A stretch of 64,000 bases of DNA from Chondrus crispus (GCF_000350225.1 NW_005179236.1:33572-97571), one strand, 5' to 3'. Numbered from the stretch's first letter, positions 19,014 through 30,401 are shown. A program made the numbers and translations. The notes: generated by a model not told the origin, from the sequence alone.

Positions 19014-20272
19014 ACTCCGCCATAACCACCTAGTTGCCTTCGGTGTCTGGTGGGCCTCTAGGTCGGGCCACCTCCCCCCTCCGGAAGAGCCAACGCCGGC
19101 TCGTAAGGTATGTATACATGCTCAGCGAGGAGTTCCGTTGTCATATCGCACGCCTCCGCACCTCTGAGCTCACCCCGGGGCACAGATCATCGCAACCCTC
19201 CGGGTAGGGGCGCCCCTGCTCACCTACCTTCCCCCCGGCGCCACGCGCTCCGCCTTCGCCGGCGATCGTCCCCCTTCAAGACATTCCCCTCCGGTGGCCG
19301 CACGCCCTCACCATTAACGCGGAGTGTCGCTCGACACCATGGTCGCCTTCCCGCGTCCCCAAGCGACCTCTACCGGAAGTGAAGAAACCGTGCGGGGTCA
19401 CCAGGTGATCCTGACCACGATTTGGGATCCCTTCCGACCAACCCCGCGCCGGGCTGCCACACGAGGCGATAGCACCTTCTAGCAGGACCCCCAATTGGCC
19501 TTCCCCTCGGCCGACGACCCTCACTCCAGGGGAACGTCCGAGCACGTCGACAGCGAGACGACGCACGGCTCGTCTGGCTAACCCTCGCGGCCCCTCGTTC
19601 TCGAGCGTGCCCCTCGCGACACCCCCCCCCGACGCGGGTAACCGACGACGTCAACTACGCGCCGATTCTCCCGCGAGCCGGGTACAGCCCCCCTCCGCGA
19701 CGCGGAGAAGACCTCTACCAGTCACGGGAGAGATGGCTATGCGCCGCGACGGACGGCGGGTACGCACCACGAATGAGGTGCTCGCTACCTCGGGGTAAAC
19801 CCGTGACACCCGACTCGGACCCCCCCACACTTCCGAGTCGGTACAGTACCCCTCTCAAGGGCCGAAAACCTTCGACCGTAGAAACTTCGGAGGACTCGCT
19901 CCGACGAGTACCCGTGCCGAGGTACCCATCCCTCGGGGGGGATGTCCACACGGGGAACCACCCGCTGTGCCGTAGTTACCCAGACGGCCACGTAACTACG
20001 TCGCCGTCCGACCACCTCTGAGCGCATACACGGGGACGGCACAAGACCTATGCCCCGTCCATCACCCTCATTTGGCTGACTCGCCCGTCGCTCAGAAAAG
20101 GGGTTCCGTCCTTTCGGGTCCGTTCGTCTCCCTCGACTCCAGATCCCAACACTACGGGTAACGATACAAGAAGGGACTGCGTTTATTAGCTACTATAGTG
20201 CCTCTGCGCGCTCCCGTATTCGCCCCTGGAGTCAAGACGGGGGACCGGCGGGAGGAAGACCCTTCTCGCCAA
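19014..20272. other. Spacer between pol and antisense ORF of element 2
   Basis: This is about 1.26 kb of GC-rich DNA with only short shadow ORFs. It is part of element 2 and no conserved protein is seen on either strand. It would hold the 3' ends of the convergent sense pol and antisense transcripts. Confidence 0.6.
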
Positions 20273-21853
20273 TTAGCTCGACGCCTCGTAATCGGCGAGG
20301 ATTTCCTCCACCCCCGCCACTGGCGCGCATGGCGCATCCGACGGTACCGACCCTTCCTCCGAATCGGGGGGGTCTCCCTCTACCGTCGTCGCGATAGGAA
20401 CCGTCGCCCCCTGTGGAGCGTCGGTCCCGCACACGGGAGTTTCCCCGTTCGACGCCGTGTTGAGGCGCTTTACAACCGCCACGAATTCGTCGTTGCTCAC
20501 TAACTGTAGCATCTCGTCCTCAGAGACGCCTAACTCGGTGAAAATCCGACGTCGCGCGGACGACGCAGGCTCCTCAGCCACAGCGTCCTCGTCCCCCACC
20601 GGGACCTCCGTACGCGCCGGTTCGACTGGAACCGCCCCGGACTCACCACCACCATCGGTGACGTGTGGCTTGACCCCGGTTCTGCCCCCAAGGCCGGCAT
20701 CTCTTTTCATTAATTCCGGCTGTAGACATTCGAACGTCCCCGGGTCGAACCGGACCCAGTTACCGGCCCTCGGCTCCCCGGCGTCCTCACGTCTCCCCGG
20801 GGACATGTTCGCGCGATCTGCGCAGTCATAGTGATGCCCCTGGGGATAAGGCACTCGCGGCCAATCCACCTGGTCGTGGACCTCCAACAGCGTTTTCAGC
20901 TGAGAGGACACCCACGCCCCCCCTAAAACCTCGTCCAAGTTCAACTTGTGTAGCCATTTCAGTATCATGGTCGGTAACACATATAGCCGTCCATCCATGG
21001 ATGACCATATGAACCGTTTCGCGACAATAGCGATCCACTCGCTGAGGACAATCATCCAGCGAGGGGAACACGGCGAGTCGTTGAGACGCAAGCCGAAATA
21101 CACCAGGCAAGGTGGAATTTCCGCTAAGAAGTCAGCTGGGACTTCGTATTGCGAGAACCAAGACGGTACCTGCGGGTACCGTTCATATCGGGATCGCGGT
21201 TGAAAGGTCGTCGCCTCGATCCACTCATACGCCACAAAAACTCCGAGGGCGTTCCGCATCCGACGCTCGAACTTGAGCTTGTCGTAATAACTCGGGTTGC
21301 TTTCCCGCTCTACATACTCCTCAAAATTCGGAGGAAGGATGGGCTTGTCCCAAGCCAAGTACTCGACCGCCGGCTCCTCTACCCGAGCCGGCAAATCGTC
21401 CAACACCCGCCTTAAATTGGCGACGTAACCCCGGTCTCCTTCCGTACGAAACGCCCAGGTGTCAAAGCCCCATTCGACAGGGATCGGGCGGTTACACGGC
21501 GTCCGTGCAAGCCGACGCACCAGCGCTGCCATATATTTCTGACGTCGCCCCCGCCCCTCGCGGCGATGCCTCGGCCACACGTGCTCCCCCTCTACCGCGA
21601 GGCGGAAGGAGAAATCACGAGACCACACAGCCCGTAAGCTGAGACCCCCAGGGAGAGCCCCCGTCACGTCCGCGTACCGCCGAATCAGGTGACTGTCCCG
21701 TAAACCCGCGGCATCGAGAAACGGTGCGCGCTCGAACACCAGCGGGTCATCGACCATGTTCTTGTCGCGTAACTCCCGTGGAGCCGGCCAGCCGTACAAA
21801 CTCGGACCGCCCGTCTCATCCGGTTCCCCGTAGGGGTTATGGAACCGTTCCAT
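20273..21853 (-). CDS. Antisense ORF of element 2, unknown protein (526 aa)
   Basis: It lies opposite to gag-pol between pol and the 3' LTR. The start chosen is ATG 21853 (MERFHNPYGEPDETGG). The frame is open upstream but has no other ATG, and the 200 bases ahead are pyrimidine-rich, like the leader of gag. The N-terminal two thirds carry the blocks shared with the element 1 antisense protein: PIPVEWGFD, YVANLRR, FERRMR, PSWFSQYEVP, YFGLRL, LSEWIAIVA and NWVRFDP. The C-terminal third is acidic and Ala/Glu-rich, ending with a possible helical segment (ELGVSEDEMLQLVSNDEF). There is no known domain, zinc-binding site, signal peptide or membrane span. It may be an accessory or regulatory protein of the element, which is inference only. 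Confidence 0.75.
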   Translation of the reverse strand: MERFHNPYGEPDETGGPSLYGWPAPRELRDKNMVDDPLVFERAPFLDAAGLRDSHLIRRYADVTGALPGGLSLRAVWSRDFSFRLAVEGEHVWPRHRREGRGRRQKYMAALVRRLARTPCNRPIPVEWGFDTWAFRTEGDRGYVANLRRVLDDLPARVEEPAVEYLAWDKPILPPNFEEYVERESNPSYYDKLKFERRMRNALGVFVAYEWIEATTFQPRSRYERYPQVPSWFSQYEVPADFLAEIPPCLVYFGLRLNDSPCSPRWMIVLSEWIAIVAKRFIWSSMDGRLYVLPTMILKWLHKLNLDEVLGGAWVSSQLKTLLEVHDQVDWPRVPYPQGHHYDCADRANMSPGRREDAGEPRAGNWVRFDPGTFECLQPELMKRDAGLGGRTGVKPHVTDGGGESGAVPVEPARTEVPVGDEDAVAEEPASSARRRIFTELGVSEDEMLQLVSNDEFVAVVKRLNTASNGETPVCGTDAPQGATVPIATTVEGDPPDSEEGSVPSDAPCAPVAGVEEILADYEASS

Positions 21854-22219
21854 CACTCGCGGTACTGTCCCCCGAGTGCCTGCCCGCCCTGAACGGCGTT
21901 CTTCGCGTGCAGCCGACGCCGCGTAAGGAAAATACGAGGGATAACAAGAAGGAAGGAAAAAGGGGGAAAAGAAAAAAAGTGGGGAGGTGAAGGAACAAGG
22001 GGAAGGAGACTTGGGAATCTCGAGATACTTCCGAAACCAGGCCGGATTGTTGATCTTCAAGCTGGCCGAAAAGAGGGATATCTGGACCGGTTCTTCGTCA
22101 CTTGCCCGCTCGCTTCGCCACACACGACCTCCCTCGTCCTCTCTCTGTCAATACCCGGCGCCGCCGCCCTTTTTGGCGGTTATTTCTACCCTACATACAC
22201 CCGGGGACGCGTGTTTCTC

Positions 22220-22233
22220 AAAGAAGGGGGATC
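22220..22233 (+). other. Polypurine tract of element 2
   Basis: The purine run AAAGAAGGGGGA stands immediately before the 3' LTR, the position used to prime plus-strand DNA synthesis. Confidence 0.75.
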
Positions 22234-22879
22234 TGTAGTGCACTGTGCTAAGTAACGGGACAGCTGTCCCTAGCGGCCAAAATCGCGCTCGCCGCCACCA
22301 CGTGTACCACGGGTATCCGTGGACCCCCCTGCCGCTCTACCGGACCTCCCCGTGGACACGTGTAATCCCTCCGCATCCCATAGGGCCTATGGGGGCTGTA
22401 CTTGGTCCCCTCGGGGCTACACCCGTTCCTTCCTAGTTATTCTAATTACAGTATAATTTAGCTTCGCCATTACGGCGGCGGGGGACTATATAGTCAACCC
22501 GAAACTCAAAGTAAAGAGGCACGAAGCCTCGGGTCTTTTACCTTGGTTTCTGGATTCCAGGTTGTAGCCTCGACTCGGTACTGGCTCGCCCATACCGACC
22601 GAGCCATCTACACCCCTGGAATCCCAACTGCCTTCCCCGCGCGCGTCGACCCCCGACTGCGCGAGCGCTACGTTAATTACTGTGCTGTCCGTTCTGTTAG
22701 TTCTGTTTTTCCTTTAATTCACCCGGTCTATTGCTGACTACGTTGCTACTTTCCTACCGCGCAAGCCGCGCCCGGATCCCGGTTCCGGTCATCCACCGGG
22801 TGGTCTCCCGAATTTCCTTACGCGTCCGAACGCGCGTCGCTCTGCCTACAGCCGCCACCCGTGGCTGTAGTGCACGACA
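22234..22879 (+). repeat. 3' LTR of element 2 (646 bp)
   Basis: It is nearly identical to the 5' LTR. Differences seen are one missing T in a short T run and two substitutions around the TATA palindrome, which becomes GGACTATATAGTCA (22483-22496). It is flanked on the right by AACAT, the target-site copy. Confidence 0.92.
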
Positions 22880-23054
22880 AACATTTACCTTCCAACAGTA
22901 AGCATACACGTGTAATTTCCACAATTTTTTGAGATCAGATTGGCTCTTGCTGGCTCTTCCATGCGATCTCGAAGTCCATTGTCACATCTCTACGAAGGCT
23001 TTGGACTGAGAGAAGTCCTAATCAACTTTGTCTGTGTGGTTTCTTTGAGCCAAA

Positions 23055-24956
23055 ATGTCGTCATCTGATCACGAGAGAAGACATGTATTCCAGCGATGAC
23101 GACATGCCCTTAACAGTTCTTGTCAGACATGACAAAGGACTGTACTCGCAGGCACTATCTAATGTTGCAAGCACCACTGAAGATGCCGTGGTCTCTGAAG
23201 AGGACTGTGATTTGTCAGAGCGACCGCTTCGCAAACCTCGTAAACAGCCACCGTTCCCATCAGTGATTCCATCTTTTGAACCATTGGAATTCCCTGATAC
23301 CAGAATACAAGAATGTGGCAAACCCAAACTTCGTGACAGAGAGTTTAAAACTACAGCCATGTCAGTCTTTCAGCGATTCTTTTCTGACAAAATTCTTGAA
23401 CAAATTGTTATGAATACCAACAGATACGCAGAAATCAAACAAGCAGATGCACCTAACAAAAGACCTTGGTCACCAATCGGTCTTAAGGAGTTAAAGGCTT
23501 TATTGGCATACTTCTTTACATGGGTCTGCATAAAGAGAGAAGAATAGACGACTATTGGTGCCGTGATGAAGACACACCAACCCATCCAGTAACACAAATA
23601 ATGTCGCTGCAGCGCTTTGAACAAATTAAGCGCTTCTTGCATGTTTGTGACCCCACCACAGACAATGGCAAGTCTTTTTTCTTTAACAAGGTAGAGCCTT
23701 TGTTCACACATGTCAGGGAATCATCAAAGGCTTTGTGGACACCAGGGTGCCGTGTTTCTGTAGATAAAATGATGATCCCCTGTATGGGACGCTGTTCAGA
23801 GACAGTCCGTATTAAGAACAAGCCAATTGGACAAGGGTTTAAGATATGGGCTCTCTGCAAAATAGGATAGGTGTAAGAGTTCTTTCCTCATTCCAACAAA
23901 TACAAATGGAAAGAATTGGAAGCCTACAAAGGAAAGGTTATGCACTCATCTGCTGTGGTGGCACGACTAGTGGAAAGTCTTCCTGGTACTAACAATGACA
24001 ACTCTGTTATGTACCAAGTCTACATGGACAACCTGTTCACAAGTGTGGCTCTGTTTAAGATGTTAAGATGTAAGAACGTCGGATGTGCAGGAACAACAAG
24101 AGCAAATACTTCAGGCTTCCCTGTCGCTGTCAAGGTAAGAGGTGTACTTAGTTCTAAAATGGAATGGGACACTATTGGGGCAGTTGTGACCGACGACGTG
24201 AACTGTATTTGTTGGATTGATAATGGAGCTGTTTTGATGTTGTCAACTATTCATCCAGTTGGTCCTGGTTACACTGCTGTGAGAAACCGGAGAAGGCCAA
24301 GGGAGACCGCAACCAATGCAAAAAAAGGTGAGAAAAGTTTTTGGTTCTAGTGCTCGAAAGGAACTGACTATCCCACTAGTTGTTGATGACTACAATCATC
24401 ATATGGGTGGCGTTGATATCGCAGACCAGCTTCAATCTAACTACGGTTGTCATTTACGTTGTGTGAGGACCTGGCTTCCTCTCTTTTATTGGTTGCTAGA
24501 TACATCTGTGTCTAATTCGTTATTGCTATTCGGAAGCATGACCGTGAGAGTTGGAGCAGCAAATCAGCTCACAAAGCTTTTCGACGTGAAATTAATTGGA
24601 GCCTTATGAAATCTACGATAGTTAAGAGTCCAAGAAGTACCACGGTTTCAGTTTGTAATCCTTTGAAGAGGCGTCGTATGAGCTCTGCAATGGCCCTTGG
24701 CGATATGAGATTGTCTACAAATGTACAACACTTGCCAAGATGTATTCTTAATGCTAACAGAAGAAAACGGTGTGTTCTGTGCTCTTTTGGTATGCTGAGG
24801 CATAACAAGCCTTCAAGCAAAGCTCCAAAGACATTTGTCTACTGCACCAGCTGTGAAAGGGACACCTTTCTTTGTGTTGGCTCCGAGAGGAACTGTTTTG
24901 AAGCTTATCACACTGTCGGTGACCCCGTTAGTTATGTCATGGATCGCCAGTACTAG
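23055..24956 (+). pseudogene. piggyBac-type transposase, broken by several frameshifts
   Basis: DDE transposase of the piggyBac superfamily, which moves by cut and paste into TTAA. Fragments in order: an N-terminus MSSSD at ATG 23055 that shifts frame within 30 bases; 23083-23547; 23520-23870 with SVDKMMIPCMGR carrying the first catalytic Asp; 23916-24350 with VYMDNLFTS carrying the second; 24316-24609 with YNHHMGGVDIADQL carrying the third; and 24606-24956 with the C-terminal cysteine-rich zinc region (CVLCSFG, then CTSCERDTFLC). All three catalytic Asp and the zinc region remain, but at least four frame changes separate the pieces. Terminal repeats and TTAA ends were not found. The left end may be displaced by element 2. 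Confidence 0.88.
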
Positions 24957-25757
24957 TGTGAGGGCAGAGACTGCTGGAGATCAATCAATATGAAAGCAGT
25001 GAGGTGGGAAATGAGGTCTGAACCCTAGGTTTTTGCATGCATTAAATCGATTGGTGGATGCCTTTTGGCTTATTTGGCCACGGATTTGGAGGTATTGGAA
25101 ATGCAAGCTTCGGAACGGCACGATGGACTCATTGGCCCAGCCATAGAATAAATAATTTTAATTTTTTTGTGCCCATATGTGGGCACAACTTGCTACGGAG
25201 GAAGGGATACTCCCGGAAACGCAGCCTCCACTCAAGAGGTACAACTGCCTTCCTTGGGGAGATTGTGCACGTGTAAACGTGTCGTACATGCCGAGCAATG
25301 GTTGACTACTGTAAGATTACCTTCAGCTACAGTACTGTTGCGTAATCCATGGGAAATACGTCGAGACGTGGACAACGGGTCCACGAACCGGATCTGAAGG
25401 ACATGCGCGCTTCCGTAAGGAACCGAAAGCGCGGGGGATCCAGTTCTCGAAGAGAAATGACAACGTCACCGGACGGCATGAGTCGGGGCGACGGGGCGCG
25501 GGGCTGTCGGTTGGGGAAGCGAAAGGGAAGGGAGCGAGGGCGCAGTCGTATTGTGGGGCAAGGGACGGAGAGGGGCGACGAAGGGAGTAGGCAAGGGGGG
25601 ATCAGGGAGAGCCGAGGCCCCCCGAAGGAGGAGTACTTAATGGCCAACCCTTGAAGATAGAGAGGGAAGGCAGCAGAGGAGCAATAAACGGAATTGAGGG
25701 AGGATTTCCATCCAACAGATTGCTCGGTGCCAGGCGGTTGAGATAATCGCAACAGTA
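24957..25757. other. Gap between piggyBac remnant and Tigger element; no gene seen
   Basis: This holds about 800 bases with no convincing coding sequence on either strand. The 141-codon minus-strand frame near 25327-25752 is compositionally odd and matches nothing I know. A TTAA at about 25042 could be the right piggyBac target site. Confidence 0.4.
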
Positions 25758-28032
25758 CAGTACCCGTCTCACCGGCTTAATTTGGGTAATGGTGTAATTT
25801 GGGTACCGTTCAAACCTCGAGCCTATGCCTTCCCTGCCTTCTAAAATTTTCCACAGTGCATCTCAAAACCACATACCTCGCGCAGGGACAGTATCCCCCT
25901 CCCTCCTTCACCCTACCTGCGAATTGACTCGGCGGTGGCGGTATGCCACCGTCAATGAGAGCGCAAGCGCTCGCTCACAAGAGGCAAATCGCAAAGAGAA
26001 AAGAGAAGGCAGCTCGACGCGCAAAGCTCCTTTCGCTAATTAAAGCGGGCGACAGCGCCCTCAAAGCGCCAGGAAAGACAGGCGTGTCTCGTTCGACCGC
26101 CACACGAATCAAAAAAGCGTATCAGAGCTCAAACACGGACGAACTCAAAAAGTTGCTAAATACGGAGGACAATCACGCCAGTCGCAAACCCGTTCTGTCT
26201 CCACATGAGGAACAACTCGTAGTTAACCGAGCTCTACATGCCGCTCAGCATGACTTCGCCGTAGACAACAACGTGATGAGCACAGTATACGCCAAAATTT
26301 CGGCAAATCGTTCCGCCAGATACGCAAACGGCTTGCCATCAGCAGACGCTATCCGTTCATTTCGAGCTCGTAATCGCTCCCTCGCTTACCGTGTCGCTGA
26401 GAATGTCTCAAGCGAACGCCTCGCTGCTGAGAATCAGTCTCATATACTCACTCTGGCGAAAGCCCTCAAACGCGTCGAGGAAAATCATCCAGGCATTTTT
26501 TCGGATCCACGCCGCATTTGGAACTGGGACGAGACGGCTGCCTCAGGAGAGTATGGTAGAAAAATAAGGTGTTACATCTCCTCCAATACCCACAGCGGTG
26601 GTGTGAGGAGGAGCATACGGGACGCTGGGAAGCATGTGACCGCTGGAATCGCTGTAGAAGCTTGCGGAAACATTGCACCTCTATTTCTCGTAGCTTCCGG
26701 GAAGCGGGTTGTGGGCACTTGGAAGGAGCCCCTGCGCGAACTTGACTTTACTGACTCGCGAGGAATACGCCACTGGCTTTGTGGGACACAGTGGTTTCCC
26801 TCAGACACATCTCTTCACGTAACAAAGAATGGATCCGTGGATCGAAACATAATCGTCAAAATTGCAGAGCACATAAACAAGCATGCTCGAAAAACCGTCT
26901 CTTCAGATAAGCACATTGTGCTTTTGGTGGACGGACACAGCTCCCGGGATGGGCTACAGTGGCTTGAGACGTGTGAAAGATTGAATATTATAGTTGTGCG
27001 CCACCCCGCAAACACAACGCATATTTTCCAACCCTGCGACCAATATGTGAATCGCTCATTTCAGCAAACAGTGCGGAAGACGAGAGACGAATTGCTCTCT
27101 ATGAGCCATCTATCATGGGTGAATACCTCTTACAAAATCAAACTGGCAGTTGCAGGCCACCAGTCCATCACACCCAACGTTGCTCGAGTGTCGTTCGTCA
27201 AATGCTGTATTGGGCCTATGGAATACCGTTTTATATACCGTGCTCCCTCTTATAGTGCTCCAAATGGCCCCAACACACGATCTGGTATCTCATATCCCAG
27301 TACAGGGCGAAAATATGTCAATTAGACCTCACATTGGGCCATACGGACGCAAAACCTCAAACTACAAAAAGAAATTCACGATCTGACTGACGGCCGGCTA
27401 CCCGCCACCCGCTCTATCGCACAGGTTGCTTGTCTTCTTCAGTCCAATGACAGAGTCCAGAACATACTATCACACGAAATCTGTGCCCCTAAAATGGCAT
27501 CCTGCACTCGCACAGCACGTAAAAACAGTGGAAAATTGCAGGGTGCGGCTGTTCTCACTTCCAATGTTTCTCAAAGGCTGTCGGAGGGCAACGAAACTTC
27601 AAATCGCGAACACGCGAGCTCACAGGCTATCAAGACACACAGTAGGGTGATGTCAAGGGAGTCTTTTTGTGGCAAAGAAAACGTAGATCCTGCTAGAGAG
27701 GCGAAGGTTGCTCGAAACCTAGAGAGCAGTTTTTTGGGTTCTTTGGACAATGTTCCCCTGAGTCAGTGTCCGACACGGAGTTGGTCTAGTGTCAAGGGGA
27801 AAGGGGATGGTCGCGATACCGGTCCGCAACATGCCGCAGCACAAAGTCTTATAGGTTTGTCGCAGCCTAGGTAAATGTACTGCAGTATGGGTGCCCAAAT
27901 TGAGCCGGACGGTACGTGGAGCAGTCAAAGAGAGATTTTCTGGTACTGAAAATCTGGCCATTACGGGGGTAAAATGCCCGATTTTAGGAAAATTGTAAAG
28001 CTACCCAAAATGAGCCGATGAGAAGGGTACTA
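25758..28032 (+). mobile_element. Tigger/pogo-type DNA transposon, about 2.27 kb
   Basis: The terminal inverted repeats are 30 bp. Left, AGTACCCGTCTCACCGG... (25759-25788); right on the minus strand, AGTACCCTTCTCATCGG... (28031 down to 28002), with 26 of 30 positions matching. TA stands before the left end (25756-25757), as expected for a TA-targeting pogo/Tc1 relative. A further diverged copy of the right repeat is near 27891-27915, so the true right boundary has some uncertainty. Inside is one transposase gene. Confidence 0.8.
25943..27874 (+). pseudogene. Tigger/pogo transposase (DDE_1 type) with one in-frame amber codon
   Basis: It starts at ATG 25943. The N-terminal basic region and helix-turn-helix (SRSTATRIKKAY) and a CENP-B-like second DNA-binding segment occupy about residues 15-150. 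The DDE_1 catalytic core has WNWDETA (first Asp, about residue 194), LLVDGHSSRDG (second Asp, about 330) and the pogo-type end block HIFQPCDQYVNRSF (third Asp, about 370). TAG at 27323-27325 stops the frame after 460 residues. The same frame continues another 180 codons with leucine-zipper-like sequence (LKLQKEIHDLTDGRL) to 27874. The amber could derive from CAG by one transition. The core is intact, so a shortened but catalytic protein cannot be excluded. Confidence 0.85.
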
Positions 28033-28039
28033 CCTGGGG

Positions 28040-28091
28040 TTCATCCTGAGTTTTGTCCTGGGATTTGTCCTAGGACTTGTCCCAGGATTTG
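28040..28091. repeat. 12-bp tandem repeat, about four units
   Basis: Units TTGTCCTGGGAT, TTGTCCTAGGAC and TTGTCCCAGGAT follow a diverged first unit. The repeat lies just outside the right end of the Tigger element. Confidence 0.75.
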
Positions 28092-28111
28092 GGATCGACA
28101 TCCGGCACTGC

Positions 28112-28285
28112 TGTGATCAGGCGGATGTGAAACACGTGGAAAACTCACATGCCCCGAGTTTTCGGTGTTTTGTGAGTTTTGCCAAACGCGTTGTTTGAAA
28201 TTTTTGCGTTCAGAAATCCGAGCAAACTCGCCGCCAGAACACGCGTTTTCGTGACTTTACGGACAACGTTAATAAATGTTCGATT
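28112..28285 (+). repeat. Dispersed repeat copy 1
   Basis: It shares GATCAGGCGGATGTGAAAC, GTGGAAAACT, CCGAGCAAA and a TGACTTT.CGGAC block, in the same order and orientation, with 32330-32455. The identity of the parent repeat is unknown. The two copies are about 4.2 kb apart. Confidence 0.6.
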
Positions 28286-28976
28286 TTAGCAATTGTTTTG
28301 CAAAGAAAAGCTGCCCTCCTTAAAAGAAAAGCCAGGGATAATGTGTCTCCCTTCTCAGGTCGTCGGGTCTACAGTGACCCGGTCACCCCACTTTATGTCA
28401 ACCAGAGCAAACTCTGGTGCGCGCCGCTCCGCTGCGCCGTCGTCGGTAGAATAGTGATTAATCATTAATTCTACAATGGTACGAACCCTAAATCATCATC
28501 AGCCAACCATCCAGCGATGGCGGCGATCATGTAGCCATTTCATTGGACAGTTGGCTTACGCCAAATTGCTGGCGAGAGCCTGCGCTCAACACTCCTTGTG
28601 CGGGGAGAGCGAATGCAGACAAAGTGCATTCGATGGAGACGTGGCGCTGTAAGCGCGGGTGTGGAATGCACGTCTGTCCGCGCCGGCGGGCGTGCCTGGC
28701 GGGCATGTAGCGGCCGGAGCGCCCACTCGTGACGTCTCGTCCTTGATGATGCAAGTGCGCTCTTGTTGCGGGGTAGGTGCGCGCGCGTGGGTGCGCGCGC
28801 GTTCCGCGCTCCCCGCTTCCTTGCTGCCCCCCGCGTTTCCCTCGCGTTGCACATACCGTAACGCGCTGCAGGTTGCTGCAGATACTATTATGACGCCCTC
28901 CCCTTCTTTTAGCAGGACACCAAGATTGACCATTGCACTGATGTGGTCAGCATTGCCGATCGCCGTCTTGTCGTAC

Positions 28977-30401
28977 TCAGTCGAACACTGGTCCTTCCGT
29001 TTCTTCAGAAAGCAGGATCCCGAGATTGAACTTAGCCTCGTCGTGATCAGCATTGTCGACAGCTCTCTCCCACAGCTCCTTCGCTCGTGCCGCGTTTCGC
29101 TCCACCCCTTCCGCGCCTTCATACAGCAAACACCCGAGTCTATTCATCGCATCGACATGATCACCCATATCGATTGCCATCTCCCACAACTCCCTCGCTC
29201 GAATCGCGTTACATTCCACTCCTTCGGCGCCGTTGTACAGCAAACCCCCGAGATTGAACATCGCGCTGACGTGATCGGCCTCCTCGATTGCTCTTTCGTA
29301 TAACTCCTTCGCTCGTACGGCATTGCGCTCTACTCCGTCCGCGCCATTTTCGAGCAGGACCCCGAGGTTGTTCATCGCCGTGACGTGATCAGCCTTCTCG
29401 ATTGCTCTTTCGAACAGCCCCATCGCGCGTACCGCGTTTCGCTCCACTCCTTCTGCGCCATTTGCCATCAAGTGGCCAAGATGGACCATCGCGCTGACGT
29501 GATCAGCCTTATCGATGGCCATCTCCCACAACTCCTTGGCGCGTACCGCGTTTCGCCCCACTCCTTCTGCGCCCTCGTACAGCAGGACCCCGAGGTTATA
29601 CATCGCGCTGACGCGATCAGCCTTCGCGATCGCCTTTTCGTACAAGTCCCTCGAGCGTACCACGTTACGCTCCACTCCTTCTGCGCCATTTGCCATCAAG
29701 TGGCCAAGATGGAACATCGCGCTGACGTGACCAGCCTTATAGATGGCCTTCTCCCACAACTCCTTGGCGCGTACCGCGTTTCGCTCCACTCCTTCTGCGC
29801 CCTTGTGCAGCAGGACCCCGAGTTTGTTCATCGCCCTGACGTGATCAGCTTTCTCGATTGCCCTTTCGTACAACTCCATCGCTAGAATCGCGTTACGCTC
29901 CACTCCTTCTGCGCCCTTGTACAGCAAATCCCCGAGAGTATACATCGCCTCGACGTGATCAGCTTTGTCGATCGCTCTCTCCCACAGCTCCTTCGCTCGT
30001 GCCGCGTTACGCTTCACTCCTTCTGCGCCTTTTTTGAGCAGGACCCCAAGATTGATCATCGCACCGACGTGATCAGCCTTCTCGATCGCTTTTTCGAACA
30101 GCTCCATCGCGCGTACCGCGTTACGTGCCACTCCTTCTGCGCCATTTTTGAGCAGACGCCCGAGATTGAACATCGCCTCCACGTTATCAGCTTTGTCGAT
30201 CGCTCTCTCCCACAGCTCCTTCGCACGTGCCGCGTTACGCTCTACTCCTTCTGCGCCTCTTTCCATTAAAAGACCAAGACTGACCATCGCCCCAACATGC
30301 TCACCCTTGTCAATTGCTCGTTCATATCGCTCCACAGCTTTAGCTGCATTGCGTTCAACACCCTCTTCCCCCTTCCCCATGACGATGCTATGGCTGTACA
30401 T
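28977..30401 (-). CDS. Sel1-like repeat protein A (474 aa as read), 3' end frameshifted
   Basis: It consists of about 13 tandem 38-residue Sel1-like repeats (consensus AM.NLG.LL..GAEGVERNA.RA.ELWERAI.KADHV), which form an alpha-alpha superhelix and usually act as a protein-interaction scaffold. The first ATG (30401) falls inside a repeat. The frame is open about 30 codons further upstream without an ATG, with a sequence (RHHK and L.AMY) that is also conserved above gene B, so an upstream exon or non-AUG start is likely. At the 3' end the ORF closes at 28977 in a non-repeat tail, while another frame continues one more repeat (NADHISAMVNLGVLLKEG), indicating a frameshift near 28980-29000. No signal peptide or membrane segment is seen. 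Genes B and C are relatives. Confidence 0.82.
   Translation of the reverse strand: MYSHSIVMGKGEEGVERNAAKAVERYERAIDKGEHVGAMVSLGLLMERGAEGVERNAARAKELWERAIDKADNVEAMFNLGRLLKNGAEGVARNAVRAMELFEKAIEKADHVGAMINLGVLLKKGAEGVKRNAARAKELWERAIDKADHVEAMYTLGDLLYKGAEGVERNAILAMELYERAIEKADHVRAMNKLGVLLHKGAEGVERNAVRAKELWEKAIYKAGHVSAMFHLGHLMANGAEGVERNVVRSRDLYEKAIAKADRVSAMYNLGVLLYEGAEGVGRNAVRAKELWEMAIDKADHVSAMVHLGHLMANGAEGVERNAVRAMGLFERAIEKADHVTAMNNLGVLLENGADGVERNAVRAKELYERAIEEADHVSAMFNLGGLLYNGAEGVECNAIRARELWEMAIDMGDHVDAMNRLGCLLYEGAEGVERNAARAKELWERAVDNADHDEAKFNLGILLSEETEGPVFD

Larger units (their letters stand above)
11201..22879 (+). mobile_element. Ty3/gypsy element 2, complete, 11.7 kb, target-site duplication AACAT
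   Basis: The two LTRs (11201-11847, 22234-22879) start TGTAGTGCAC and end GACA. They are flanked by AACAT at 11196-11200 and 22880-22884. Reading the two LTRs side by side I see about three substitutions or gaps, so the insertion looks recent. Gag and pol are intact in a -1 frame relation, and there is an intact antisense ORF, a primer-site candidate and a polypurine tract. This is the best candidate in the window for an autonomous, recently active element. It lies between an unrecognised minus-strand ORF and a piggyBac remnant. Confidence 0.95.

Noticed and set aside
25327-25752. 141-codon minus-strand ORF
   Set aside because: It is Pro/Ser/Arg-rich with no domain, in a transposon-flanking gap; probably chance.
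27891-27915. Alternative right terminal repeat of the Tigger element
   Set aside because: It matches the left end less well than 28002-28031 and lacks a clean flanking TA; kept only as a boundary uncertainty.
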